A stretch of DNA of 22,543 nucleotides from Victivallales bacterium (GTDB lineage Bacteria > Verrucomicrobiota > Lentisphaeria > Oligosphaerales > Oligosphaeraceae). The notes below the pieces were generated by a model. It had not been told where the DNA came from. It did no database searches and saw only the letters and a list, made by a program, of their open reading frames with translations. The stretch spans positions 1 through 22,543 of the forward strand of contig JAGCTA010000051.1 of assembly GCA_017963875.1 (NCBI GenBank). Direction: 5' to 3'. The translations under genes and the position numbers were made by a program. The first letter of the stretch is position 1, and each line of letters starts with the position of its first letter. Positions 14,763 to 22,543 of this stretch are shown in pieces.

Positions 14763-15712
14763 CCTTTAAGAACGACCGATTCCTCGGCCTTCAATGTCAC
14801 CAATTGTGACTTGACATTCACCTGCAACTCCTTGTCGCCGGCATTGAACAGCACAACATACACCTTATCATCCGCACCTCGCACGATAACCTTCCTCAAA
14901 TCCTGCGGACAGTCGCAGCAGGCAACGATGCCTTCTGGAATGAATTCGCGCTCCCATGCCCTCGTCTTCTCTGCTGAAATATTCACTCGAACAGCACAAG
15001 CGATATCAAAAAGCACTTCGCCAGGTTCATACTGTCTTGGATATGCTTCGTCCAAACATTGCCCTGCACAGATTTCCTCCGTATAACTCTGCCCGCCAGA
15101 CCGTTCATATAATTGATTGATGCTACGGATGGTAACATTCGGTCGATAAGGACGGTTCAGCATCAGCGGTCCCTTGAACGAACGGACACCGAGCCGTCCG
15201 TCAATGTTCAACCATGAGCCACAGACAAGCATCTCACCGCAGTATGGCTTTTCACGCAATGACATCGGAGGCAACAACTCGCACTCCAGTTGACGAGTTT
15301 CTCCATTCTGGACACCATTCGGCACATTCAGCCCGAAGCCCTTCACTGTGCGGAAGTAGAATCGGTTCAAAGAAACAGCACGCTGAATGACAACGACTGT
15401 CGCGTCGTCAGGCAATGTAGCGTATGTCAACTGTATCTTCGCGACGTTGTCCTCAGCCTCGCCTTCCGCAGCAGGTGAAATCGACTGCGTGATGGTGTGT
15501 CCCGATGTGACAAATCCACCATCGAACATCTTCCGCGTCACTGGAGTCAGATGATTGGCGATTGCGGCTCCCATGCCTTTGATTTGTCCTGACATGTTGA
15601 AGCGCCATTCCGCCAAGTCGGAACCATCTGTTGGAAGGCATAGCCCCATCGGAGGTTCGGATGCAATCCATGTCCATGAAGCGATACGCCTTTCGGAACG
15701 CGTGAACAACGC
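14759..15712 (-). pseudogene. C-terminal part of an (alpha/alpha)-toroid enzyme, cut off by an in-frame TGA
   Basis: 317 codons that continue, in the same frame, the gene at 15713-16942, separated only by the TGA at 15713-15715. The piece starts ALFTRSERRIASWTWIASEPPMG and then is beta-rich, with TITQSISP, LTYATLPDDATVVVIQRAV, and a late VRGADDKVYVVLFNAGDKELQV sandwich-like end. This fits the beta-sheet C-terminal domains of toroid polysaccharide lyases. A TTG at 15709 or an ATG at residue 21 could in theory restart translation, but neither has a Shine-Dalgarno sequence. The frame stays open to its natural TGA, so the break is recent, read through, or a base error. Confidence 0.75.
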
Positions 15713-16942
15713 TCAATGAAAATCGTCGCTCCAATTTTCCAAAAGTGGGATTGGCTGACTCGACTTTTTGTCTTTGAACTCGTTGAAACGCCGTCTCCAA
15801 CAGCAGGCCATTGACAGTGTAGCCGCCTTATCTCCTTCCAATCGTGCATAGTACAATGGCGAAACTGCCTCCAGTTGCGCCAGTCGATTTCCAAGGAACG
15901 AGCCGTCTGGATTGGCATCCTGCTCACGACGAACTTGGTTCAGCCAGCCTTCCTCAAAAGCCTCGGTATCCGTATCTCCAAGGACATCCCGCATCAGCAG
16001 CCAAACCATAATTGCATAATCTTGGCAATAGCAATATCTTACACGAGAATCTCCTCCAATCCGCAGCAATCGCCCATCAGGAAAGACACATGTCTTAGTC
16101 AACGGCCAAATATCCTTTAAGTGGAGATAAAGCGCCTCTGGCAATTCCCATCCGTAGTGTTTGCCTGAAAAATGGAGCATGGCGAGATTGGACAATGTGA
16201 TATTGATGTAACCGATGTTCAAATAGCCATGATGATTGCAGGCACCTGTTTCAAATATGTTTGCTCCGACATGCCAGTCCTTCAACGGATGGCCATCAAA
16301 CATTTCTTCTGATTCAGCGTCCTGTGGCATGGAAAGGGCATTGAGAAGAAACTTTGTGCCTACTTCACGATATTCCGCCACTCGCGGCGCATCGGGACAG
16401 CGCAACGCCGTCCTCCAAAGCACGCTGCCGTTCCACATGTTGCTTTCAGGTTTGTTATGACCGACATGGGCATCTAAACAGGCTTTCACGGGATAGTTGT
16501 CCAACAGCCAGTCGCATTCTGAGATGAGCAAGCGCCGCAACCCGTCCTTTTCCCTATCACCCATGTATGGTTCAAGGTTTTCAACTGAATGCATCATGCG
16601 TTCGACACAGAGATTGGAAATCCATGAATGCCCCCACTTCTCACCATCGACACATGTCCCCTCACCTGCGAGATGGCCATTCAATGTAAACCGTAGCAAT
16701 GACAGCGCCCGTTCAAGCATTTCATCCCGCGACATGCCTGCCCTGCGGAAATCCGTTGAAGGGTTCACCGCAAGTTCTGCAAAAGCCCCCATTGCAGTAT
16801 TGTTCGTCTGCTGTGCCCAGTGCCCCTTGTTTCCTGGCCCGAATGACCAGATGTCTGGACGGCCAGGGAACTGCCTCAAATGGCGTTTCGCCGCGCCAAT
16901 CCAACGTTCAAGAAGCCTCAAATAATCAGTTGAAGTCACCAT
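15713..16942 (-). CDS. N-terminal part of an (alpha/alpha)-toroid polysaccharide lyase-like protein
   Basis: 409 residues ending at an in-frame TGA. The sequence is helical with repeated aromatic and His-rich turns: GPGNKGHWAQQTNNTAMG (35-52), KWGHSWISNLCVERMMHSVE, GHNKPESNMWNGSVLWRTAL (161-180) and GACNHHGYLNIGYINITLSN (233-252). An Asn-His-His-Gly-Tyr cluster of this type resembles the catalytic centre of heparinase/alginate-lyase-type toroids. The exact family is not recognised, and an (alpha/alpha)6 glycoside hydrolase is the main alternative. AGGA lies 7 bases before the ATG. With the following 317 codons the intact protein would be about 727 residues. No signal peptide is seen. It follows the secreted beta-helix gene by 37 bases. 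Confidence 0.65.
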   Translation of the reverse strand: MVTSTDYLRLLERWIGAAKRHLRQFPGRPDIWSFGPGNKGHWAQQTNNTAMGAFAELAVNPSTDFRRAGMSRDEMLERALSLLRFTLNGHLAGEGTCVDGEKWGHSWISNLCVERMMHSVENLEPYMGDREKDGLRRLLISECDWLLDNYPVKACLDAHVGHNKPESNMWNGSVLWRTALRCPDAPRVAEYREVGTKFLLNALSMPQDAESEEMFDGHPLKDWHVGANIFETGACNHHGYLNIGYINITLSNLAMLHFSGKHYGWELPEALYLHLKDIWPLTKTCVFPDGRLLRIGGDSRVRYCYCQDYAIMVWLLMRDVLGDTDTEAFEEGWLNQVRREQDANPDGSFLGNRLAQLEAVSPLYYARLEGDKAATLSMACCWRRRFNEFKDKKSSQPIPLLENWSDDFH

Positions 16943-16979
16943 GTCTTTTTCCTAAATTGAACACACATCTAAATTTCAG

Positions 16980-19028
16980 TTACTTAGCCAGACTTGGCAA
17001 TGGCACCGCATCCTTCGAGACCGTGAAATAAGGTGCCGCCCCCATGGGACGGATATAGAAATCCTCAAGATGCGCATGGGTGGGCTTCGTAAAGGAGATT
17101 TTCCAGAGACCAACAGCAGGAGCCTCGCCGAAATCGCATTCGCATATTTCCACGATGTTGTCACGTTCCCAGAAGATGTTGCCATCTGGGGAGATAATCG
17201 TCACTTTGATTCCTTCCCCCTTGCCCTCGCCCTTAAAACCAAAACACATCTCCGAGCAATTGTCCGCGACATTGAAATAGAGTTCCTTGATGCCATAGAT
17301 GAGATGCGACATTTTGCCCGAGGGAAGCATCAAGCCAGCGGCAGTCAAACTTTTGTCCATCTGGATGGCATGACCCGATGATACGGCAGTAACTTTGCAG
17401 ATACCAGTCTCTTCTGCCTCCGCAATACGACAATTGACAGTCGCTCCAGTCTCAAGTTTTTCAAGTTCAATGGATTTACCTGATGGATAGGCGAACTTTA
17501 TCGGCACGGCTTTGGTTTCTCTTTTGCTGATTGCCTTACTCGTTACGGTAAACTCCACAGGGTTACCCTTGACTGCATATACCCAGAAGTCCCCACCATT
17601 TCTGAAATGGACATTTGAGAGTTCGACGGCTTCTTCAGGCTTCGCTGGAGTATAGTTCTTCCCTGTGTCAGACCAATGGATGACACGACGCAATTTCCTA
17701 TCTTTGAATACTGATTGTATATACGGCTTGTCAACGACCAACTTACGGGTTGCGCCGTTGATGGTACGTGTCACAGAGCCTGCGATATCGTAATTGTCCG
17801 CTCCGCAAAAGGCATCGTCAGCAATGCTCAGCCAAGGGATATCCCGAGTATCCTCGATGGTCAGATTGTTCATACGGAGTTTCAGGCCTGGTGTCTCGCG
17901 GTCCTGGTTGATATACTGCACATGCACAGGAGACGCTCCAGAAGAATCTTGGCCGCCCATATAGGGCTTCTCTGATCTGCCACCGCCAATGAGTTTGCAA
18001 TTCTCAAAATCAGCCTTGACATCGTCAATCATGTCCACAGCAATTGAAATGCTATGCCGTCCTGGATTCTCGAATGTACAGTTTTTGACGTTCAATTCAC
18101 CTTGCCACAGACGTGAACTACTGCGTCCATATCTGGAACAAAAAGAAAAAGCGCTGCCTCCTTCGTTCTTTGAAATGCAATTTTCAAAAGTCATCGAGTT
18201 TTCCCCAATGATATTGCTGTCCTGATTCGGCAGATAGGAGACGAAGCCGCCGCCGACATTGCCTTCGGAATAGCAGTTTCTCATGACGCAGTTGATTAGC
18301 GGTTCATCTGGACGGTTCGGTTCAAAATCAATTCCCGCCTGCGGTGGCGTACCCGATGTGTTTGTAAGCCTTGTGTTCTCAATCAGCAGATTGACCGCGC
18401 CAATAACGCTGATTCCCTGACGATGATTCTTGTCGCAGATGCAATTGGAAATACGGATGTTCTTGCAATAGTGTTGCTCATATTCTCTCCGCGCGCCTAT
18501 GTAGATGCCGTCACCGCCTGATTCCAGCATGGACATGTTTTCCAATACGATGTTTGAGCAACTGTGCATCTGCACGCAATGACGCCACTCGGCCTTTTCA
18601 TACGGCGGATTCTGGTAGTCAGTCTTGTGCATTCGCAAGATACCGCCTTGCTTGCCCTGCCCAATGATGGAGATATTCTCCATTCCAGACATGGAAATCA
18701 AAGACGCGCCCTTCGCCTTGAACTCCCCTTTCTTCGCGAGAAACTCCGCCCCCTCCTCGAAAACCAGCGTGAAATTGCTTTTCAGTTTAATTGGCAATGT
18801 AATCCACGGTGATGGCATCTTATCGACTATCATCCGTTCTGCTGGAGATTCTATCGCCGCCTTGATGATTTCCGTGCTGTCGTTTTCATCAAATCCCCAC
18901 CAGACAAGATGTGCCTCTTTGATTTTACCAGACTGAACATCGGCGATTTTCGCTTGGTCTGGCTCTATTTTAGCCAAGACAGCCATACTTAAACACATAA
19001 CCAGAAAAAAACATGTGATTCTTTTCAT
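16980..19028 (-). CDS. Secreted right-handed parallel beta-helix protein (pectate lyase-like)
   Basis: 682 residues from the ATG at 19028, which has AGGAG 9 bases upstream and begins a clear signal peptide (MKRITCFFLVMCLSMAVLA, cleavage about residue 19). The first helix blocks open with HLVWWGFDENDSTEIIKAAIE, the usual N-cap of polygalacturonase-like helices. Turns with Asn/Asp ladders follow: NIVLENMSMLESGGDGIYIG, NIRISNCICDKNHRQGISV and LNVKNCTFENPGRHSISI. The last 200 residues look like a separate beta-sandwich. It is exported and probably cleaves or binds an acidic or complex glycan. Its ATG overlaps the upstream O-antigen-ligase-like stop as ATGA, so the two are translationally coupled. 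Catalytic residues cannot be assigned safely. Confidence 0.78.
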   Translation of the reverse strand: MKRITCFFLVMCLSMAVLAKIEPDQAKIADVQSGKIKEAHLVWWGFDENDSTEIIKAAIESPAERMIVDKMPSPWITLPIKLKSNFTLVFEEGAEFLAKKGEFKAKGASLISMSGMENISIIGQGKQGGILRMHKTDYQNPPYEKAEWRHCVQMHSCSNIVLENMSMLESGGDGIYIGARREYEQHYCKNIRISNCICDKNHRQGISVIGAVNLLIENTRLTNTSGTPPQAGIDFEPNRPDEPLINCVMRNCYSEGNVGGGFVSYLPNQDSNIIGENSMTFENCISKNEGGSAFSFCSRYGRSSSRLWQGELNVKNCTFENPGRHSISIAVDMIDDVKADFENCKLIGGGRSEKPYMGGQDSSGASPVHVQYINQDRETPGLKLRMNNLTIEDTRDIPWLSIADDAFCGADNYDIAGSVTRTINGATRKLVVDKPYIQSVFKDRKLRRVIHWSDTGKNYTPAKPEEAVELSNVHFRNGGDFWVYAVKGNPVEFTVTSKAISKRETKAVPIKFAYPSGKSIELEKLETGATVNCRIAEAEETGICKVTAVSSGHAIQMDKSLTAAGLMLPSGKMSHLIYGIKELYFNVADNCSEMCFGFKGEGKGEGIKVTIISPDGNIFWERDNIVEICECDFGEAPAVGLWKISFTKPTHAHLEDFYIRPMGAAPYFTVSKDAVPLPSLAK

Positions 19029-20359
19029 TTGTCTTGTCTCCTGAATTGATGATTCCCAATTATTGCCGCCGCAATCCAAATCCAGCGTTTGCTTAGCAAA
19101 TCGTCCCATAGACAACAAAATGCCAATGCAATAAAGAAATATAATACAAAATTACCTTTATTTTCACAAATATAGCATAAAAAAAACGCTACAATCAGCA
19201 ATAATACCCCCAAGCCATAGAATGTTAGCAGATTAAGGTATTCATTATGCGGATCCATAAAAGTGCAGAATCCATTAATCAGATGCTCAGCATTATATTG
19301 CCTCAGAATCTTTTGTGCCCTGTCTTTTTCAACATATTTGGGATATGCGGATTTGATATCGCCCATTGTGCGTCCTGTTAGCATGACTGCTGGAGATTCC
19401 AGAAACATGCGGGCGTATGTTTTCTGATGAATCGTATAGCCACCTGGAATTGTGTTGATATACGGGGAGGAAAATGACAACGGGAAAGTACTCCAAAGCA
19501 CTGTGACTTCGCAAATCAGGCCGATGACAATGACAAGAATCCATGAATGGCGTAATATGCGTTTCCATTGTACAGGCATCATATTGTAGACAAAGACGAG
19601 AAACAGCGCACCTGACAGTATCGCATGCTTGCTATAGGTATGACATAATGGCAAAAATGTCAACAGCAATATGGCGACGCCCCCTATTTTCCATTCAATT
19701 GGGCATGAAGGCGAATCCGTCCTTCCCTTTTCATCGAAGTATTCCTGCAATGCAGAAAGCACAAGCAGCATTGGAAGGACATAAAACGAAGCAAGGCTAT
19801 TGGGATTGTCAAAAGTAAATTGAAACCGTCTGGATAGAAACGCCATGGCACTGCCTTTAGCATTTTCCGTTATATACCAGAAGCCATTGGGAGACAGTAT
19901 CGAACAATGTGGGAATAGAACACCTGAAAGCCAAAAAACAAAAGCCGCCGCTAAAAACATTCCTCCGATGATAAAACGACAGCGAACAGAAATCCCCACT
20001 TGACGGAAAAACATGAACACACCTGCCAGATAAACTAACACGCAGAAATTATAACCATTGCTCCAGCCATCCAGACAAATGTGAATAAGACTTATCGCAC
20101 AAGCCCATAGCAGAAACAGGGCCAGCCATAAATAACTTTTTTTACAGTATTTCCGATAATTTCCTTCCAAGACAAGTAAAGTCAGTATTGCTGGAGCAAG
20201 CAAATCCTCACAATAGAATGGATCCCATAAAGGAATATGCATCATCATCAACACGATGAAAAGCACACCTGTGACAGTGCAGCATTCTCTATGCCAGCGA
20301 TTGTTTTCCACACACTCTTTCCTGATTTTATGAAACTTACATTTTTCTAAAAGCATCAT
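19025..20359 (-). CDS. O-antigen ligase/polymerase-like (Wzy/WaaL-type) membrane protein
   Basis: 444 residues with about eleven hydrophobic segments. A large external loop around residues 300-370 ends in FMDPHNEYLNLLTFYGLG. This is the PHNxYL-type motif of the Wzy_C/O-antigen ligase superfamily, in which a His acts on an undecaprenyl-linked glycan. A second typical spot is RRFQFTFDNPNSLASFYVLP, like the GxxxNPN region of the same family. Proteins of this group polymerise or ligate lipid-linked oligosaccharides at the outer face of the inner membrane. The start has only a weak GAAG upstream and lies 11 bases after the YitT gene. The gene is clearly richer in A+T than thrS or the M20 genes. 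Confidence 0.75.
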   Translation of the reverse strand: MMLLEKCKFHKIRKECVENNRWHRECCTVTGVLFIVLMMMHIPLWDPFYCEDLLAPAILTLLVLEGNYRKYCKKSYLWLALFLLWACAISLIHICLDGWSNGYNFCVLVYLAGVFMFFRQVGISVRCRFIIGGMFLAAAFVFWLSGVLFPHCSILSPNGFWYITENAKGSAMAFLSRRFQFTFDNPNSLASFYVLPMLLVLSALQEYFDEKGRTDSPSCPIEWKIGGVAILLLTFLPLCHTYSKHAILSGALFLVFVYNMMPVQWKRILRHSWILVIVIGLICEVTVLWSTFPLSFSSPYINTIPGGYTIHQKTYARMFLESPAVMLTGRTMGDIKSAYPKYVEKDRAQKILRQYNAEHLINGFCTFMDPHNEYLNLLTFYGLGVLLLIVAFFLCYICENKGNFVLYFFIALAFCCLWDDLLSKRWIWIAAAIIGNHQFRRQDK

Positions 20360-20370
20360 CTGTCACTTCT

Positions 20371-21249
20371 TCAGTCGGTTCTTTTTCTATAGAATCTGCC
20401 TAGAATCTCTTGTGACTGAAGGATATTGATGAACACTTTCTTATCTATTCTCTGTGCTTCGTATGCGAGTTTTCTCGCTTCTGCACTTGAAACAACTGTA
20501 TAAAGCATTTTCTGTGGTTGTCCTTTATAACAGCCAACACCAGTAAACAATGTTGCACTATGATGTGTCTTCTGCTTTAGAAACTCATATATTTCCTGTG
20601 AATGCTCTGAAATGATAAGCAACGTGGTCTTGCTGTATCTTAGATAAATATGATTGAGCACCTGCGTCGATGTGAATTGAAAAATGATGGAATACAGAGC
20701 ACGATTCCATTCAAATAGAAGTCCTGCTGAAATCAGAATTGCCACATTGGCCAAAAATATCGCGTTCCATGCGTTCTTCCCTGTTCTTTCCGAAATGAAA
20801 ATGGCAATGAAATCCGTCCCCCCACTTGTTGCATCAGCCAGCAGACAACAGCAAATGGCACAGCCATTGATTACTCCGCCAAATACAGAACACAGGAGAA
20901 CATCTTGAGTCACTGTATAACCTGGCAGTAAATCCGCCAAAAGCCCTGTCAGCCAAATCATCAGGCAGGATAAAAGCGTAAATCGCTTGCCTATGAAAAA
21001 GAAACTGATGACTGCGGGAACCAAATTCAGGCCCCAATAGAATACTGAATATGGGCAATGGATTCCTGCAAATGACTGCAACACTTCTTGTAAAAGCAAT
21101 GAAAGACCTGTAAAGCCACCTGGAAACAATCCTCCAGAATGGACAAAGGTATTCAGATTAACAGCCATAAGGATTGCACCGCATATTATCAGCAGAATCC
21201 TGGTTGTCTTTTGACCTAAATTATGAATTGAATGAATACCTGTATCCAT
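20371..21249 (-). CDS. YitT-family membrane protein (DUF161 plus DUF2179)
   Basis: 292 residues. An N-terminal membrane domain of five to six helices carries the family pattern LNTFVHSGGLFPGGFTGLSLLL (about 32-53) and ADATSGGTDFIAIFISERTG (about 138-157). The C-terminal soluble DUF2179 domain has TLFTGVGCYKGQPQKMLYTVV and KVFINILQSQEILGRFY. The molecular function of the family is unknown; it is present in many bacteria as a predicted membrane protein. It is first in the long minus-strand operon, so its promoter must lie in 21250-21395, but I see no clear sigma70 pair on that strand. AGAGG is 16 bases before the ATG, which is long. Confidence 0.88.
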   Translation of the reverse strand: MDTGIHSIHNLGQKTTRILLIICGAILMAVNLNTFVHSGGLFPGGFTGLSLLLQEVLQSFAGIHCPYSVFYWGLNLVPAVISFFFIGKRFTLLSCLMIWLTGLLADLLPGYTVTQDVLLCSVFGGVINGCAICCCLLADATSGGTDFIAIFISERTGKNAWNAIFLANVAILISAGLLFEWNRALYSIIFQFTSTQVLNHIYLRYSKTTLLIISEHSQEIYEFLKQKTHHSATLFTGVGCYKGQPQKMLYTVVSSAEARKLAYEAQRIDKKVFINILQSQEILGRFYRKRTD

Positions 21250-21317
21250 GATGCTATACTATGACCTCTCTACGCAGGAATACAAATCATCATCAAACTA
21301 CATTTCTGTTACCATAT

Positions 21318-21346
21318 TTGATTTTATTGTGAGAATATGCTATTTT
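21318..21346 (+). promoter_or_regulatory. Extended -10 promoter for the divergent TIM-barrel gene
   Basis: TTGATT (21318-21323) is followed after 17 bases by TATTTT (21341-21346), with TGC directly before the -10 (extended -10). Transcription would start near 21353, giving a 46-base leader to the ATG at 21399. Confidence 0.5.
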
Positions 21347-21398
21347 ATTTTTATCAAGACGGTCAATTCATGCAAATCAAATCAATAGGAGTAAATTG

Positions 21399-22208
21399 AT
21401 GAAGAAAACCATTCGTGATTGTTTTTGGATTTGGGGACATGATGCAGGCGCACATCATCCTGCACGTTTTAACTGGCATATTCCTGGCGAAAACAAAATG
21501 GGGCCTTGGGAAGGGGCGCAATATCTTGGCGGAATTCCAAACTGCTGCCGCGTCGTTTTCGATGGCAAACCTCAACCGCCATTCGATATCGCATCGAAGG
21601 AACTTGATCAGTTCAAGAAAGTCGTCTGGTCAATTATAGGCGATTCTTCATCCAAGCGAAACAATAACGGCGGCGATGATTTGCCTGAGGTTCTTCGCCA
21701 AGCAGAAACGCATTCCAATATCATAGGTGCCATCGTTGATGACTTTTTTACTAAAACGGGTGAAGCACGCATACCCGCCGACCGTTTCCGTGAAATTGCC
21801 AATATTCTCCATCATGCACCGCGTCCACTGGAATTATGGCTTGTCTTCTATGCCAGTCTTTTTGGTAAAGACTGCAGTCCATGGTTGGATTCCGTTGACG
21901 TTCTCACTTTCTGGTCATGGTCTCCAGCAGAGGTTCGTAATGCGGAATCCAATATCGGCATCTTAAAGAAAATATGCCCTGGAAAACCTATCTTGGCAGG
22001 ATGTTACATCTATAACTATGGCGAAGCCTGTCCCTTGGATATGGATACCATGAGTTATCAAATGGAACTTTACAGGTCTTTGCTGCTTAAAGGTGAAATC
22101 GAAGGTGTCATCGTCTGCTCGAATACGGTTGCCGACTGTGGATTGGAGGCACCTGAATACTTGCGTAATTGGCTCATTCAACACGGTGACGAGCCAGTTG
22201 GAAATTAA
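21399..22208 (+). CDS. Uncharacterised TIM-barrel-like protein
   Basis: 269 residues from the ATG at 21399, which has AGGAG 7 bases upstream; a TTG three bases earlier is not needed. I do not recognise the family. The N-terminus is CFWIWGHDAGAHHPARFNWHIPGE, followed by LGGIPNCCRVVFDGKPQPPFD. Later strands read IIGAIVDDFFTK (Asp-Asp pair, about residue 107), LELWLVFYASLF, VDVLTFWSWSP and PILAGCYIYNYGEACPLD. This alternation of buried strands and helices and the WSWSP/YIYNYGE segments resemble glycoside-hydrolase-type barrels, with an acidic pair as possible catalytic residues. No signal peptide. It is divergent from the long operon and may share its control. No plus-strand terminator is evident after it. 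Confidence 0.7.
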   Translation: MKKTIRDCFWIWGHDAGAHHPARFNWHIPGENKMGPWEGAQYLGGIPNCCRVVFDGKPQPPFDIASKELDQFKKVVWSIIGDSSSKRNNNGGDDLPEVLRQAETHSNIIGAIVDDFFTKTGEARIPADRFREIANILHHAPRPLELWLVFYASLFGKDCSPWLDSVDVLTFWSWSPAEVRNAESNIGILKKICPGKPILAGCYIYNYGEACPLDMDTMSYQMELYRSLLLKGEIEGVIVCSNTVADCGLEAPEYLRNWLIQHGDEPVGN

Positions 22209-22364
22209 TCGTTTTCTGGCCTGTTCCAGCCACGGTACATTGCCAGGGAGTTTTCCAGCCTGGGCCCGCAGCGCAAGTTGCGGGCGGGTTTTCCGCCATG
22301 TTCTTCCCGTAGCGCACGCAGCAGAGAGTTTTCCGTCCTGTTCCCGCAACGCAAGTTGCGGGCG
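22209..22364. repeat. Four tandem 39-base imperfect repeats with palindromic hairpins
   Basis: Units lie at 22209-22247, 22248-22286, 22287-22325 and 22326-22364, sharing GTTTTCC near the start and CCTGTTCC or similar in the middle. Units 2 and 4 end in hairpins CCCGCAGC-GCAA-GTTGCGGG (22265-22284) and CCCGCAAC-GCAA-GTTGCGGG (22343-22362). These differ by one change that keeps pairing as G-U, and both are capped by a GNRA tetraloop. The array starts at the base after the TIM-barrel stop and ends just before the rrn terminator. It resembles REP/BIME-type elements. Confidence 0.6.
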
Positions 22365-22369
22365 AAATG

Positions 22370-22413
22370 AAAAAAGACGGCTTCCTCGCGCTGTCACGCG
22401 GCGGAAGCCGTCT
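22370..22413 (-). terminator. rRNA operon terminator
   Basis: On the minus strand, AGACGGCTTCC (22413-22403) pairs perfectly with GGAAGCCGTCT (22385-22375). An inner CGCG/CGCG stem is present and a run of six T follows (22375-22370). It lies 11 bases past the 3' end of the 5S gene. Confidence 0.92.
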
Positions 22414-22424
22414 GGAAAAAAAGA

Positions 22425-22538
22425 ATTGGCGGCGCGTTACTTTCCCACGCTCCTGGGCGCAGTATCATCACCGCGTGCAGTCTTAACGGCCGTGTTCGGG
22501 ATGGGAACGGGTGTTTGCCTGCAGCCAAAGCCACCAAT
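22425..22538 (-). rRNA. rrf: 5S ribosomal RNA
   Basis: The minus strand carries the conserved 5S core: ACACCCGTTCCCATCCCGAACACGG near the 5' third and GGGAAAGTA near the 3' end. Its ends, ATTGGTGGC (22538-22530) and GCCGCCAAT (22433-22425), pair as helix I with one G-U. The length of about 114 bases is normal. A rho-independent terminator follows at once, so this is the end of an rrn operon whose 23S and 16S genes should lie beyond the right edge on the minus strand. Confidence 0.96.
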
Positions 22539-22543
22539 CCAAA

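Noticed and set aside
15713..15715. Selenocysteine or genome-wide UGA recoding as explanation for the in-frame TGA
   Set aside because: The sequence just downstream forms only a small bulged stem, not a bacterial SECIS. TGA also ends the genes at 9895, 12557, 14759, 19025 and 20371.
19029..19118. Upstream start for the beta-helix gene (adds 30 residues)
   Set aside because: It would bury the signal peptide behind a hydrophilic stretch; the ATG at 19028 has AGGAG and begins the signal sequence directly.
22209..22364. CRISPR array
   Set aside because: Units are contiguous with no unique spacers and are imperfect; no cas genes are present.
21963..22397. 144-codon minus-strand frame through the 39-base repeats
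   Set aside because: It crosses the rrn terminator and the real plus-strand gene. Its repeat peptides follow from the 39-base period being divisible by three.

Overview
The window is bacterial chromosome. Its gene style (a Gfo/Idh/MocA oxidoreductase beside a TIM-barrel sugar isomerase, many carbohydrate-active and phosphoesterase families, few regulators, Shine-Dalgarno-led genes) suggests Lentisphaerota/Victivallales or a near relative in the PVC group. This is a judgement from gene style, not from a phylogeny. TGA, TAA and TAG are all used as stops.

Layout. 1-143: tail of a plus-strand membrane protein, ending before a hairpin. 254-2088 (minus): oxidoreductase and hydroxypyruvate-isomerase-like gene with a plausible promoter and a tandem repeat that may be an operator. 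2238-4124 (minus): GT-C family membrane glycosyltransferase, divergent from the next block. 4278-8474 (plus): housekeeping block hisB, thrS (without a TGS domain), infC, rpmI, rplT. The 292-base thrS-infC gap can fold into a long-range helix that would bury the infC ribosome binding site, with an in-frame AUU just after it. A strong terminator and another hairpin separate infC from rpmI. A strong terminator closes the block after rplT.

8528-21249 (minus): ten tightly packed co-directional genes, read from right to left: YitT-family membrane protein, O-antigen-ligase/polymerase-like membrane protein, secreted parallel beta-helix protein (coupled by ATGA), a two-part (alpha/alpha)-toroid plus C-terminal-domain enzyme interrupted by one in-frame TGA, PHP-domain phosphoesterase, histidine phosphatase, calcineurin-like phosphoesterase with a degraded GNH motif, and two near-duplicate M20 amidohydrolases flanking a GH5-like TIM-barrel hydrolase. 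No transporter or regulator is present. As a working idea this is a glycan-handling locus (lyase/hydrolase, then dephosphorylation, then deacylation), but the substrate is unknown and this is inference.

21399-22208 (plus): a divergent, unrecognised TIM-barrel-like protein with a good extended -10 promoter. 22209-22364: four tandem 39-base repeats, two of which contain GNRA-capped hairpins. 22370-22538 (minus): rRNA operon terminator and a 5S rRNA gene; the rest of the rrn operon lies beyond the right edge.
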